Both the position numbers and the translations under genes were made by a program. Source: Flavimarina sp. Hel_I_48 (GTDB lineage: Bacteria; Bacteroidota; Bacteroidia; Flavobacteriales; Flavobacteriaceae). From it: a stretch of DNA of 64,000 nt. The notes under the pieces were generated by a model. It was given only the letters and a program-made list of their open reading frames with translations. It had not been told where the DNA came from and ran no database searches. Below, in pieces: positions 26,700 through 35,762 of the stretch; positions within the stretch are counted from its first letter, which is position 1, and each line of letters begins with the position of its first letter. The stretch covers positions 3,225,001 to 3,289,000 of the forward strand of contig NZ_JPOL01000002.1 in assembly GCF_000733945.1 (NCBI RefSeq), read 5' to 3'.

Positions 26700-29600
26700 A
26701 TGAAACAATTTTTACTTGTTACATTATTTATTTTGAGCGGTCTTGGCCTTGCTTTTGGCCAGACCACCTATGAGGCCGAAGATGGTACGCTCACAGAAGC
26801 CACAATAAGCACTGAAGGTTCCGGTTTTTCGGGGTCTGGCTATATTGTTTTCGAACAGGAGGGAAGCGTGAGCGTTTCCATTAATGTTGAGAATGAGGGC
26901 TATTATCCATTAACGATAGGATACCGGGCAGCCTTTGGTGAAAAAATTCAGGATTTGTACGTAAATGGCACATTGGTGCAGAACGTTGTTTTCCCTGAGG
27001 GGGAAAATTTCACAAACCTAAATACAGACCAGTTTTTTTTAAATGCGGGTGAAAACACTCTAGAAATACGTGCAAATTATGGATATATGGACCTCGATTA
27101 TTTTCGGGTGGGCGTACAGGTTGATCCCGGTACGTATCAGGCTGAAGATGCTACAATTATCGATGCCACAGTAAGCAGTGAGGGAACTGGTTTTTCAGGT
27201 AGCGGCTTTGTGGTTTTCGAAGCAACAGGCAGCGTTTCTATAACTTTAGATGCAGCCGCCGCCGGCATGTATGAGCTTACCTTGGGGTACCGGTCGGGTT
27301 TCGGCGAAAAGATACAGGATCTGTATGTTAATGATATTTTGGTGCAGAACGTTGTTTTTCCGCAAGGCGATTCGTTTACAAGCTTGAATACCGATCTAAT
27401 CCCCTTAAATGCGGGATCAAATACAATATCTATCCAGGCTAATTATGGATATATGGACCTCGATTATTTTAAACTGGGTAGCCGTAATGTACCTAATGCG
27501 CTCGAAGCTGAGGATGGCACACTCACAGGGGTGACCACCAATAATGTGGCTCCTGGTTTTTCGGGAGAGGGCTATGTGGTTTTTGAAGCAGGGGGAAGCG
27601 TGCTTGTTTCCCTGGAGCGTGAAAGTGAAGGCCTGTATCCTTTGACCTTGGGATACCGCTCGGTTTACGGAGAAAAAATACAAAATTTGTATGTAAATGG
27701 TGATTTTGTTCGGGATATTACTTTCCCCGGAGGCGATGACTTTACCACTTTGGATACCGAAGAAATCCTGTTGAATGTGGGAGTGAATACCATCGAGATC
27801 AGGGCAAGTTATGGCTATATGGATCTTGATTATTTCCTTGTAGGCTTAGAAACAAGTCCAGCACCCATTGCCAATGCTGGTTTTCAACAGGTAAAAATGG
27901 ATGTGGATGGCGATGGCATGGAAACGCTTATTCTAGATGCCTCAGCCAGTTCAGATCCCAACGACGATATTGTATCCTACACATGGTTTTCAGAAAATGG
28001 AGATACGCTTGGAACAGGTGAGCAATTGAGTTATACCGCAACACTGGGAGGCTATGAACTTACCTTAGAGGTAGCAGATGCGATGGGTAATGTAGATCGG
28101 GATCAGGTAAAGGTATTTGTGGGCGACCCTACCAATAATGGGAATAACCGCATTTCTTTGACTCAAGGCACACAGCTGAAATTTTCTGACGGTATCAACC
28201 TGGCCTGGAACAATTTTGCCCGGGATATCGTTGATCTGGATCCCCAATATTTTGAAGGCATAATGGATAGTATTGAAGCTGCTGGTGGTAATACCATGCG
28301 CTGGTGGCTGCATACCAATGGAAGCAACAGTCCGCAATTTGACGCTGCCGGCAACGTGACCGGCCTTGATCCCAATACCATACCCAATATGCGCACAGTG
28401 CTTGACCTGGCCTATAACAGGGGCATTGCCATAAGTATGTGCCTCTGGTCGTTTGACATGTTGCAGCCACAGGGACAGGACCAGCAGGTCATGAAGGCCT
28501 TACTGGAAGATCCGGCCATAACACAGACCTATATTGAAAATGCGCTCATACCCATTTTAGAGGAAATAGGGGATCATCCCGCGGTATTGAGCTGGGAGAT
28601 ATTCAACGAGCCAGAGGGCATGACAGAAGAATTTGGCTATACCCCGGTACGCACGGCAATACGCAACGTTCAGCAATTTATAAATTTAACGGTAGGGGCA
28701 ATTCATAGAACGGTACCCACTGCTCAAGTTTCCTCAGGAGCGGCAAATTTTGAGACCATGACAGATATAGAAGGGCATACCAATTATTATAGGGACGATC
28801 GCTTAATTGCAGTTGGGGGTGATCCCTTGGGGACACTGGACTTTTATCAAGTTCATTATTACCCGAGTAATTTTGATATTGACCTTTCCCCATTTCACCG
28901 TCCGGCAGACTGGTGGGGACTTGATAAACCCATTGTGATTGGTGAGTTTCCCAGCAGGGCGATTGATGAGGTAGATGCGCCTAGTTATACAATTTTAGAA
29001 GCGTATCAACTTGCCTATGAATACGGGTATGCAGGATCAAACGCATGGGACTTTAGGGGCTTTGATGGGGGAAGTTTTGAGACCGCAAGAGAAGGGATCA
29101 CTTATTTGGCAGATACGTATCCCGAAGATATAGATTTAGAGATAGATCCAGACCGTATTAATGAGCCGCCAAGTATCGTGGCCAATATCTCGGATCTAAA
29201 CCTGTTTCTTGAAAATGCGCAAAGTGTAGAAAATTATGTAGCCTTAGATACCATATTTTATGATGCGCAGGATATGACCGACTTGGTTTATAGTATTTCG
29301 GCAAACAGTAATCCAGCTATCGCTAACGCGGAAATAACAGATGACGGAACATTAAACGTACTTATAACTCAAAAACAGGAAGGTAATACCACGCTAACAG
29401 TTAAGGCGACGGACACTAAGGGTGCTAGTGCATACGCCTCCTTTAATGTAAATATTAGGGAAAGCAATGGAAATCTGGCTCTTTTTAAGCCCATATCAGC
29501 CTCTTCTATTGAAAATGCCAGCTTGATCGAAACCTTTGCCAATGACGGTGATGCTGAATCACGCTGGTCCAGCGTTTATGAAAACGATGAATGGATTTAT

Positions 29601-30116
29601 GTTGACTTGCAGGAGAGTATGGAAATTTCCTCTGTGAAATTGCTCTGGGAATCCGCTTTTGGTCAAAGTTATGAGATCCAGATTTCTGATGACGCTGTAA
29701 ATTGGGAAACTGTTTATACAGAAAGCAATGGTGATGGGGGAACAGATGATATAACACTAGAACTGGTTACAACGCGCTATGTAAGAATGTATGGGCACAC
29801 ACGCGCGACAGAGTTTGGGTTTTCCTTATATGAATTTGAAATTTATGGTAGCCAGGATTTAAATATCCAAGATGAGAATCTTCAATTGGTTTTATATCCG
29901 AACCCTTTAAAAACTGCTAATTTGAACCTTAAAATGACCAATATTGAACCTGTAACAGTTAGTTTTATGAACCTTTTAGGAAAAATTATCACTACTTATT
30001 GTCTTGAAGGAAAAACCAATTATGTCCTGGATGCATCATCAATGGCTTCGGGTATGTTCCTTATTAAGATTTCTTCGGAAAAAGGATCGATTACCAAAAA
30101 AATAATAAAACAATAA
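26700..30116 (+). CDS. Modular GH5 beta-mannanase: CBM(x3)-PKD-GH5-Ig-F5/8C-T9SS
   Basis: From the ATG at 26700 this is 1138 residues with a signal ending GLAFGQ. Three tandem CBM35/CBM6-like modules lie at about 22-138, 144-260 and 267-383, each ending in GYMDLDYF. A PKD-like domain follows at about 388-476. The GH5 catalytic domain spans about 485-812, with acid/base Glu637 in EIFNEPEG and nucleophile Glu749 in IVIGEFPSR. Next come a cadherin/Ig-like domain (820-920), an F5/8 type C (CBM32-like) domain (924-1050) and a type IX secretion C-terminal sorting domain (1062-1138, YPNPL and GMFLIKISSEKGSITKKIIK). It is therefore secreted or surface-attached and probably makes the first cuts in polymeric mannan. 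It is monocistronic by the flanking terminator and gap. Confidence 0.92.
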   Translation: MKQFLLVTLFILSGLGLAFGQTTYEAEDGTLTEATISTEGSGFSGSGYIVFEQEGSVSVSINVENEGYYPLTIGYRAAFGEKIQDLYVNGTLVQNVVFPEGENFTNLNTDQFFLNAGENTLEIRANYGYMDLDYFRVGVQVDPGTYQAEDATIIDATVSSEGTGFSGSGFVVFEATGSVSITLDAAAAGMYELTLGYRSGFGEKIQDLYVNDILVQNVVFPQGDSFTSLNTDLIPLNAGSNTISIQANYGYMDLDYFKLGSRNVPNALEAEDGTLTGVTTNNVAPGFSGEGYVVFEAGGSVLVSLERESEGLYPLTLGYRSVYGEKIQNLYVNGDFVRDITFPGGDDFTTLDTEEILLNVGVNTIEIRASYGYMDLDYFLVGLETSPAPIANAGFQQVKMDVDGDGMETLILDASASSDPNDDIVSYTWFSENGDTLGTGEQLSYTATLGGYELTLEVADAMGNVDRDQVKVFVGDPTNNGNNRISLTQGTQLKFSDGINLAWNNFARDIVDLDPQYFEGIMDSIEAAGGNTMRWWLHTNGSNSPQFDAAGNVTGLDPNTIPNMRTVLDLAYNRGIAISMCLWSFDMLQPQGQDQQVMKALLEDPAITQTYIENALIPILEEIGDHPAVLSWEIFNEPEGMTEEFGYTPVRTAIRNVQQFINLTVGAIHRTVPTAQVSSGAANFETMTDIEGHTNYYRDDRLIAVGGDPLGTLDFYQVHYYPSNFDIDLSPFHRPADWWGLDKPIVIGEFPSRAIDEVDAPSYTILEAYQLAYEYGYAGSNAWDFRGFDGGSFETAREGITYLADTYPEDIDLEIDPDRINEPPSIVANISDLNLFLENAQSVENYVALDTIFYDAQDMTDLVYSISANSNPAIANAEITDDGTLNVLITQKQEGNTTLTVKATDTKGASAYASFNVNIRESNGNLALFKPISASSIENASLIETFANDGDAESRWSSVYENDEWIYVDLQESMEISSVKLLWESAFGQSYEIQISDDAVNWETVYTESNGDGGTDDITLELVTTRYVRMYGHTRATEFGFSLYEFEIYGSQDLNIQDENLQLVLYPNPLKTANLNLKMTNIEPVTVSFMNLLGKIITTYCLEGKTNYVLDASSMASGMFLIKISSEKGSITKKIIKQ
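26764..27845 (+). repeat. Three tandem CBM-coding repeats within the GH5 gene
   Basis: Three units of about 350-365 bp begin near 26764, 27131 and 27496. Each encodes an AED start, an FSGxGxxVFE block, a GEKIQ(D/N)LYVN block and the GYMDLDYF end. Units 1 and 2 share near-identical stretches such as that encoding KIQDLYVN, pointing to recent duplication or gene conversion. Unit 3 is the most diverged. Confidence 0.85.
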
Positions 30117-30331
30117 GATTTTATCACATTGTAAGTATTTATTAATTGAGGTTTTAGGAGTGTATATATTACAGATAAAATCCTTATCAATCTATTGATA
30201 TCCTTTGGTATAATTTTAATCTTAAGTAGTGGGATGAAAAATTAGAAGATCTCATTACCGAGCAAGGCTCACAGGTTTGTACTTTTTAGATAGAGAACTT
30301 ATAAGCTGTATATTTTGATTTTTGGAAACAC

Positions 30332-30367
30332 CACTGATCAGTGCGGTACCGGGCCAGCCGGTACCGC
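30332..30367. repeat. GC-rich hairpin and adjacent palindrome in AT-rich DNA
   Basis: GCGGTACCGG (30343-30352) and CCGGTACCGC (30358-30367) form a perfect 10-bp GC-rich stem around the loop GCCAG. It immediately follows the 12-bp perfect palindrome CACTGATCAGTG (30332-30343). No T-tract follows on either strand, so a terminator is unlikely. It lies in the 288-bp gap between the GH5 gene and the molybdenum-hydroxylase remnants, in which I see no other feature. Confidence 0.6.
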
Positions 30368-30404
30368 CTGCCATAAGTACTTTTAGAATGATATTTTTTT
30401 ATTA

Positions 30405-30932
30405 TTATAAAAGCTTATCGACTGTAATCGGATACTCCCGTACTCGTGTACCGGTCGCATTATAAATTGCATTGGCTATAGCTGCCGCTACACCACAAAG
30501 GCCTAGTTCCCCAATTCCTTTTGCTTTCATAGGAGACATGGTATTGTCTTCATCTTCAACTAAAATCACCTCCTGCCGTGGAATATCAGCATGAACGGGA
30601 ACTTCATATCCGGCGAGGTCATGATTTACAAAATATCCCAACCGGTTATCCACCACTAAATCCACCATTAAGGCCGATCCTATGCCCCAGGTCATTGCAC
30701 CTATAATTTGACTGCGAGCTGCTTTAGGATTTAAAATCCTGCCGGCGTGACAGGCGGCCAGCATGCGTTTTACTCTTATTTCTTTGGTAAATTCATGTAC
30801 AGCCACTTCTACAAAATGAGCCCCGAAGGTATCCTGTGCATACTCTCTTGAAAGCGTTCCATACGTCATTGCATCTTCGGCTATTAATCTGCCTTTAGCA
30901 GCTGCTTTTTTTAGCGAATACGTTTTGTCCAA
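30405..30932 (-). pseudogene. C-terminal remnant of a PaoC/XDH-type molybdopterin-binding subunit
   Basis: About 175 residues match the C-terminus of aldehyde oxidase/xanthine dehydrogenase large subunits of the PaoC (YagR) type. Blocks seen are FGAHFVEVAVHEFTKEIRVKR, HAGRILNPKAARSQIIGAMTWGIG, VPVHADIPRQ and MKAKGIGELGLCGVAAAIANAIYNATG. GIGELG is the region holding the catalytic glutamate of the family. The protein should be over 700 residues, but the frame ends upstream at a TAG (30936-30938) right after the junction with the plus-strand fragment. No start, iron-sulfur or FAD partner gene is present. It is a relic, though it has stayed open. Confidence 0.8.
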
Positions 30933-31663
30933 GCACTATAGGAACTCCCGATGGAAGTACATCAGAGGGTTTTCTTAAGCCCTATTATGAAAGTATTCCA
31001 AATTTAAGTATTTCGGATGTATTGTTCCAAACTCCAATCCCAGTATTGTGGTGGCGCTCTGTTTATGCCTCAACAAACGGATTTGCTTTTGAAAGTTTTA
31101 TGGACGAGCTGGCGATTAAGGCCGGTAAGGATCCGTTGCGCTTCCGAAGGGAACATTTGCCGGCAAAACGTGAGCAGGACCTCATTGATAGAATGATCGA
31201 AGTTTCAGGATGGGATCAAGAACGTGAGGCATTTGGAATGGGGGCCGCGATTACTGAGTGTTTTAATACTACCGTGGGACAGGTTGTAAAAGTTTCAAAA
31301 GATGCCAAGGGAAAACTAAAAATAGATAGGGTATGGGCGGTAATTGATTGTGGCTGGTTTGTGAACCCGGATATTATTCAAGCCCAAGTAGAAGGCTCAG
31401 TCGTTATGGGGTTAGGGGCAGCAACCACACACGAGATCACTTTTAAAGATGGCTTGGTTGAACAGAGCAATTTTTATGATTACCATATGCCCCGTATCAC
31501 AGATATACCGCCAGTAGAGGTTTTTATTATGAAAAATGATGAAGATGCAGGTGGAGTGGGGGAACCGGGACTTCCACCATTTGCAGCGGCGCTTACCAAT
31601 GCGATTTATGATCTCACCAAAAAACGAATAAGAAAATTACCTTTTAAATTGGATGAAGTGTAG
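30929..31663 (+). pseudogene. C-terminal remnant of an IorB-type (isoquinoline 1-oxidoreductase-like) molybdenum hydroxylase
   Basis: The frame is open from about 30929. It encodes PIPVLWWRSVYASTNGFAFE, ESFMDELAIKAGKDPLRFRREHL, DRVWAVIDCGWFVNPDIIQAQVEGSVVMG, SNFYDYHMPR and GGVGEPGLPPFAAALTNAI. All of these are IorB-family C-terminal motifs, with GGVGEPG near the active-site glutamate. A full subunit is about 720-750 residues, so roughly the first two thirds are missing, and a short internal deletion near WDQEREAFGMG also seems likely. It lies head to head with the PaoC-type remnant. The apparent TTG at 31022 is unlikely to be a real start. Confidence 0.8.
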
Positions 31664-32403
31664 ACGTTTATATTTACCCTATGATTATTTTGATAAGTAA
31701 TTATAGTGTCAATCAACTTCGATATTAAAGGGGTAGTCCTATGGGCGGTTTCTTGTAACTATATATTACGCATTTTCCAATATCAAAAATTTGCAGATAT
31801 ATTTACACATCTCCTGTTTTTATTGTGCTGGTTTTACATCTTCTTGATTGCTTTCAGTAATATAGTTAACAGTAGCTTGGATTTTTTTAAACCTATGCAA
31901 ATCGTTTGAAGCTTTGGATGAAAGCATTGTGGGATTAAATACCAAAATATGCCATGACCATAAGTCTTGTTAAAGTGCAATAATAATGGGAATAAATAAA
32001 CCTTCAGACAGTCCGGTTCTAGGAGATGCTATATTCCCTTAAGAAGTCCATTTAATAAAATTACAGCACACGTAAATGACTTTCTGCTAGATAAATTGAA
32101 ATGTGCACTAAAAGGATGGGGAAATACATTAGAGGTTCTTTAGAAGATTCGCTTAAAATAAAAGAGAAATGCTTTTGATGGAAGTAAAAAAACTTTAAAT
32201 AGAAAGGCTTATTTCAGCCAAATGGATAATTTCAAACAAGCTCAAAGTTAATTATTCCGAAGCAATTTTGCCATTTGGTTTCTTAAAATATACAACAAAT
32301 TGTATTCTTTCAATGTCAAATTTTAGCCACAAAGATCTGTTATTCTGCTATGCACTTTAATGAACTGTTTTGTTGTAGACTGTTGAAACTTGATACTTGT
32401 GTC
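31664..32403. other. Gene-poor stretch, no supported gene
   Basis: About 740 bp of AT-rich DNA between the molybdenum-hydroxylase remnant and the GH35 gene. A 67-codon open frame at 31706-31909 is hydrophobic, but it has no recognisable family and no promoter, and it ends without neighbours. I see no RNA gene, transposase remnant or clear terminator. The stretch looks like decayed sequence. Confidence 0.5.
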
Positions 32404-34023
32404 CTAATCATATTCATATAACTGGAATTTCTGGATAGAATAATCTCCATGGCTTATACGAATATGTCTTCCCTGATGCGTTTGATCGCCATTGAGATGT
32501 CTTGTAACTTTCCATTTATCATTTTCAAAAATACCTTCTTCATTTTTTAAGATACCTACTATCTGATCCCTTTTTCTCCAATTTTTAAATGTAATCACCA
32601 CTCCAGAACCGGCCACATAAAATTCATTATTATCGGTCTGAATGATCAGCGCCCCGCCCAAGTCCCAAACATCATCCTTTGCTCCTGCCTCCCAACCCAG
32701 TGTGTAGCTGTTTTTAAAAGAAAATTCATAATCTCCCAAAACTACTGTAGTCAGTATTTTATCTTTATCAAGTAGAACCCCCTCTATCTTATTTTTACCA
32801 AAGTTTGCGGCCAGCAGGGGTTTGAGTTGGTTTATCAAGCTATATGCTTGGGCCAATTCACTATTTAAACCACTTTCAATGCTAAACGGTGAAAAACCAA
32901 CGGCTTCGTAATGTCCTATCACGAATATAGCTTTTGCTCCCACAGAATTATCAAATTTATGTTCAGGGACAAATAGAGGGTTGTCCTGTCTGACATAGAG
33001 ATCGTTCCAGTACTCAAAATCCGGATTGTAAAAGTCTGGGGAAAGCATATCAATGGATGGCGCCCCTGCTTTCCAAACATCCATTAAATGTGGAAGAGGA
33101 CCAGCACTTGGATATTCTCCCGGAATTTTCCCAGGTCTTATCAGTGCCGCATTTACAAACATGGGCAATGGATAAATTTCTTTTCCGGCTTTGACAAGAG
33201 CCTCTGTGAATTGAGAGAAATACCAAGCCATAAATATTTCATCTGTAGCATAGCCCTGGCCAAAAATTTCTTCCCAGGTTCCCTGAGTCTTAAATTTATT
33301 TTTTTTCCAGACGTTAAAAAATTCAGGCACTAGATTTTCCTTGTTCTCCTGCAAATAACCCATTAGTTCAGATGGTACTTTCTGTCGAAAAAGTTCATTT
33401 GCCAAAGGATTATAATCTCTGGCTGAAGGTAACATCCCAATTTCATTTTCAGGTTGTACCATGATAACGGTTTGTTGTCCCTGGTCAATATCCCTTATAT
33501 GGGTCATCAATTTTTTAAAAGCATTTATATCCGCATTCAGGTTATTTTCATTGAAAGGACTTAAAATTTCTTGACTTACACCTCTTTCGTTAATTGCCCT
33601 TGGATATTTATCCTGATTTTTTTTTATCCAGGAAGGTACATGGCTCGACATACTGTTTTTCCAAGATCCAAACCAAAGGATAATCAACTTCATATTGTTT
33701 TTCCGGGTTTCTGCGACCATTTTATCTAAGAGCTCAAAATCAAATTGACCTTGTTTTGGCTCAATAAGTTCCCAGTAAACAGGTGCCAAAATTGTGTTCA
33801 GGTTCATGGCCTTGAACTTCTCCCACTGGGGTTTCATATATTCGATAGATGTAAACGATGAGTTTCCCAGCTCACCACCCAAGACTATGAATGGTTTACT
33901 TTCGACAACTAAATGCGTTTTATTACCTATTTTCTTTAGATATGGAATATTTTCTTGAGAAACCCCTTCCTGAATTGATAACAAAAGGAAAATGAGCAAT
34001 ATTGTATTATTCTTAACCTTCAT
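32404..34023 (-). CDS. GH35-like beta-galactosidase (DUF5597 type), exported
   Basis: A 539-residue protein with a signal peptide ending near EGVSQ. The GH35/GH42-like TIM barrel begins with KPFIVLGGELGNSS and LNTILAPVYWELIEPKQGQFDF. Acid/base Glu lies in MVQPENEIG and the probable nucleophile in LFVPEHKFDN. The C-terminal beta domain resembles DUF5597, seen in many Bacteroidetes enzymes annotated as beta-galactosidases. It is isolated between decayed DNA and the envelope island and has no shared operator, so its link to the mannan locus is unproven. Substrate is uncertain: a beta-galactosidase or another exo-glycosidase. Confidence 0.82.
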   Translation of the reverse strand: MKVKNNTILLIFLLLSIQEGVSQENIPYLKKIGNKTHLVVESKPFIVLGGELGNSSFTSIEYMKPQWEKFKAMNLNTILAPVYWELIEPKQGQFDFELLDKMVAETRKNNMKLIILWFGSWKNSMSSHVPSWIKKNQDKYPRAINERGVSQEILSPFNENNLNADINAFKKLMTHIRDIDQGQQTVIMVQPENEIGMLPSARDYNPLANELFRQKVPSELMGYLQENKENLVPEFFNVWKKNKFKTQGTWEEIFGQGYATDEIFMAWYFSQFTEALVKAGKEIYPLPMFVNAALIRPGKIPGEYPSAGPLPHLMDVWKAGAPSIDMLSPDFYNPDFEYWNDLYVRQDNPLFVPEHKFDNSVGAKAIFVIGHYEAVGFSPFSIESGLNSELAQAYSLINQLKPLLAANFGKNKIEGVLLDKDKILTTVVLGDYEFSFKNSYTLGWEAGAKDDVWDLGGALIIQTDNNEFYVAGSGVVITFKNWRKRDQIVGILKNEEGIFENDKWKVTRHLNGDQTHQGRHIRISHGDYSIQKFQLYEYD

Positions 34024-34500
34024 TACGTCTTTTTTAATTATATGGCCTGCTACTTTTTGTATTTTTTCAATGAATGACTAATATCGTTAATTTCAGTATG
34101 GTTCCCAATCATACCTTTGGCTTTTATATGTAAAAAAGGTGTCCCCGGTTTTAAGCTATAATTCTGATTTAAGTTGGATTTTCAGAATTGATATAGTTTG
34201 ACAATATCTGCTCCATTATTTTTGTCTTACCAAGCCTTCAATTTTTGATAGTTTGCATCGTTATCTTTATTCATAAGATAGATTATCTGGAGCAAGATCC
34301 GGTATTCATAGTCATTACTGCAAATACTAAAAATAATACTATGTATTTTAAGTCAAATATCCTAATTCTGATATTGGAAGGGATCTGTATGGAGTCAAAT
34401 ATCTGCTATTAACATAAAAAATAATACAGCTCATTTTTAAAAGGGTTAAATCGCATGGGGGAGGTAATATTTCGAAGTGCTGAATATATGGGGTTAATAA
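34024..34500. other. Intergenic stretch with no supported gene
   Basis: About 480 bp upstream of the GH35-like gene and downstream of the HD-domain gene. Both strands carry frequent stops. It must contain the GH35 promoter, but I found no convincing TAnnTTTG box or operator copy there. Confidence 0.5.
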
Positions 34501-35094
34501 TTATTGATTAATCCCCCCATCTTTTAGCAATCTTATATTTTTGTTTTTCTGGTCATTATAATTTATCCTTCCGTAGGAGGTTTTAAAATCATGCAATTCA
34601 AGAAAATGAATATTCATATTAACCCATTCCCTGTCAGAAAATCTCATATCGCAATGGCTGGCCCATTCTAGCCTCAACCGTCTGTTCTCATCTGTAAATG
34701 AAGGTTTTCCCAAATGTGCAAGGTCTGCATCACAAATGATCCTCTGCAATTTTGTCTGTGGGTTTTGTGGCATTGCGGTAGTTCTTATTATCTTAAGGAC
34801 AGTATTTATACCTTCCTGGCCATAACCATTCCTTTTGAGGAAATTCTCTGCAAAAGAGCAGCTTCCCTCCTCATGGCTCTCAGATCCAGCCACATGACCG
34901 GTATCATGAAAATATGCCGCGACAATAAGAAATTCCAGTTCCTTGCGATCAATTTTTTCTGCAGATCCTATTTCTATAACGTTCTGAACCACATTTGCCG
35001 TGTGGCACCAATTATGAAATGGAAGCTTGGCACAATGGCTCTGTTGGATAAGTTCCTGACAATATGCTTTGACCTTTTGGATAAATGGGGTCAT
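34501..35094 (-). CDS. HD-domain metal-dependent phosphohydrolase
   Basis: A 197-residue cytoplasmic protein with the HD superfamily layout. FHNWCHTANVV supplies His27 and His31, AAYFHDTGH supplies the His63-Asp64 pair, SESHEEGS adds a further His, and IICDADLAHLG gives the distal Asp. Such proteins hydrolyse nucleotides or other phosphate esters, and the substrate cannot be read from sequence. It starts 3 bp after the PAP2 stop, so it is cotranscribed from the PAP2 promoter. Its C-terminal 40 residues are basic and show no other domain. Confidence 0.82.
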   Translation of the reverse strand: MTPFIQKVKAYCQELIQQSHCAKLPFHNWCHTANVVQNVIEIGSAEKIDRKELEFLIVAAYFHDTGHVAGSESHEEGSCSFAENFLKRNGYGQEGINTVLKIIRTTAMPQNPQTKLQRIICDADLAHLGKPSFTDENRRLRLEWASHCDMRFSDREWVNMNIHFLELHDFKTSYGRINYNDQKNKNIRLLKDGGINQ

Positions 35095-35097
35095 GAT

Positions 35098-35646
35098 CTA
35101 AAATTTATAGGTGAATCCCAGGAGGTAACTGTTATCATAGCTGTTAAAGGTTAAGGCCATATGTTCCTGTTGATAATCTGTTGTGAACAATAGCGTACTG
35201 CCTATTCCCACCACAGACCCGGCAAGTATGTCCCATCCATCGTGCTTTTGAGCATTGATCCTGCTGAAAGCAGTAAAGCCCGCCATTATATAGGCCGGAA
35301 TACTGTATTTGAAGCCATAGCGCTTATGGATGAAAGAGGCACCCTGAAAGGTGGTGGACGTGTGGCCAGAAGGGAACGCATTGTCGCCATTATGGAAGGG
35401 CCTGGGCTTGTGGAACGTTATTTTTAGCCCATAGGTAACGGCCTGATTGAGCAGGAAGCCCTTGGTAAACTGCCAGCTACCTTCCTTATCCCCAAGGATA
35501 AGGGTTGTGCCCAGAGCCGCTACCGGAACGGCAAAAAGGAGCACATCACCAGTTGTTTCTATTGCCCTGCTCTGACCCCAAAGGCCGGTACAAAGGAAGA
35601 TACAGAGAAAAGAGGATAGTATAAAGCTTTTAAAATAGGGCAACAT
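35098..35646 (-). CDS. PAP2-family phosphatase, exported
   Basis: A 182-residue PAP2 acid phosphatase with all three signature motifs: K75-x6-R82-P83 (KITFHKPRP), PSGH at 92-95, and S128-R129-x5-H135-x3-D139 (SRINAQKHDGWD). It has an N-terminal signal sequence ending near LWGQ, and the C-terminus LLGFTYKF looks like a beta-strand with terminal Phe. Relatives dephosphorylate undecaprenyl pyrophosphate, phosphatidylglycerol phosphate or lipid A (LpxE/LpxF). Its neighbours are an ArnT-like transferase and DedA, so an envelope-lipid substrate is plausible. It is the first gene of a PAP2-HD pair with an RR-type promoter. Confidence 0.85.
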   Translation of the reverse strand: MLPYFKSFILSSFLCIFLCTGLWGQSRAIETTGDVLLFAVPVAALGTTLILGDKEGSWQFTKGFLLNQAVTYGLKITFHKPRPFHNGDNAFPSGHTSTTFQGASFIHKRYGFKYSIPAYIMAGFTAFSRINAQKHDGWDILAGSVVGIGSTLLFTTDYQQEHMALTFNSYDNSYLLGFTYKF

Positions 35647-35705
35647 CGGTTTTGGGAATTTGATTAAAGTAACTCTGATCCTATGGGCTGAATATATATA
35701 TGAAT

Positions 35706-35762
35706 TAAATGTAGTCGAGGGATCTTTGTTTGTCCTAAGGCAAAACTAAAGGGAATCTAAAG
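35706..35762 (-). promoter_or_regulatory. 11-bp direct-repeat operator and -7-like box, PAP2 promoter
   Basis: On the plus strand the heptamers TCTAAAG (35756), ACTAAAG (35745) and CCTAAGG (35734) and the degenerate TCTTTGT (35723) follow each other every 11 bp. Nine bases below the last lies TACATTTA in gene sense (35713-35706). The outermost repeat overlaps the stop of the glycosyltransferase gene. Geometry matches the four other promoters of the island. Confidence 0.55.

Noticed and set aside
30255..30374. 39-codon minus-strand frame starting MAGGTGWPGTALISG
   Set aside because: It is formed mainly by the GC-rich hairpin and has no upstream promoter. The glycine-rich start resembles a nucleotide-binding loop only superficially.
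31706..31909. 67-codon hydrophobic open frame after the IorB remnant
   Set aside because: No promoter, family, conserved motif or operon partner; it lies in decayed AT-rich DNA and looks like a chance frame.
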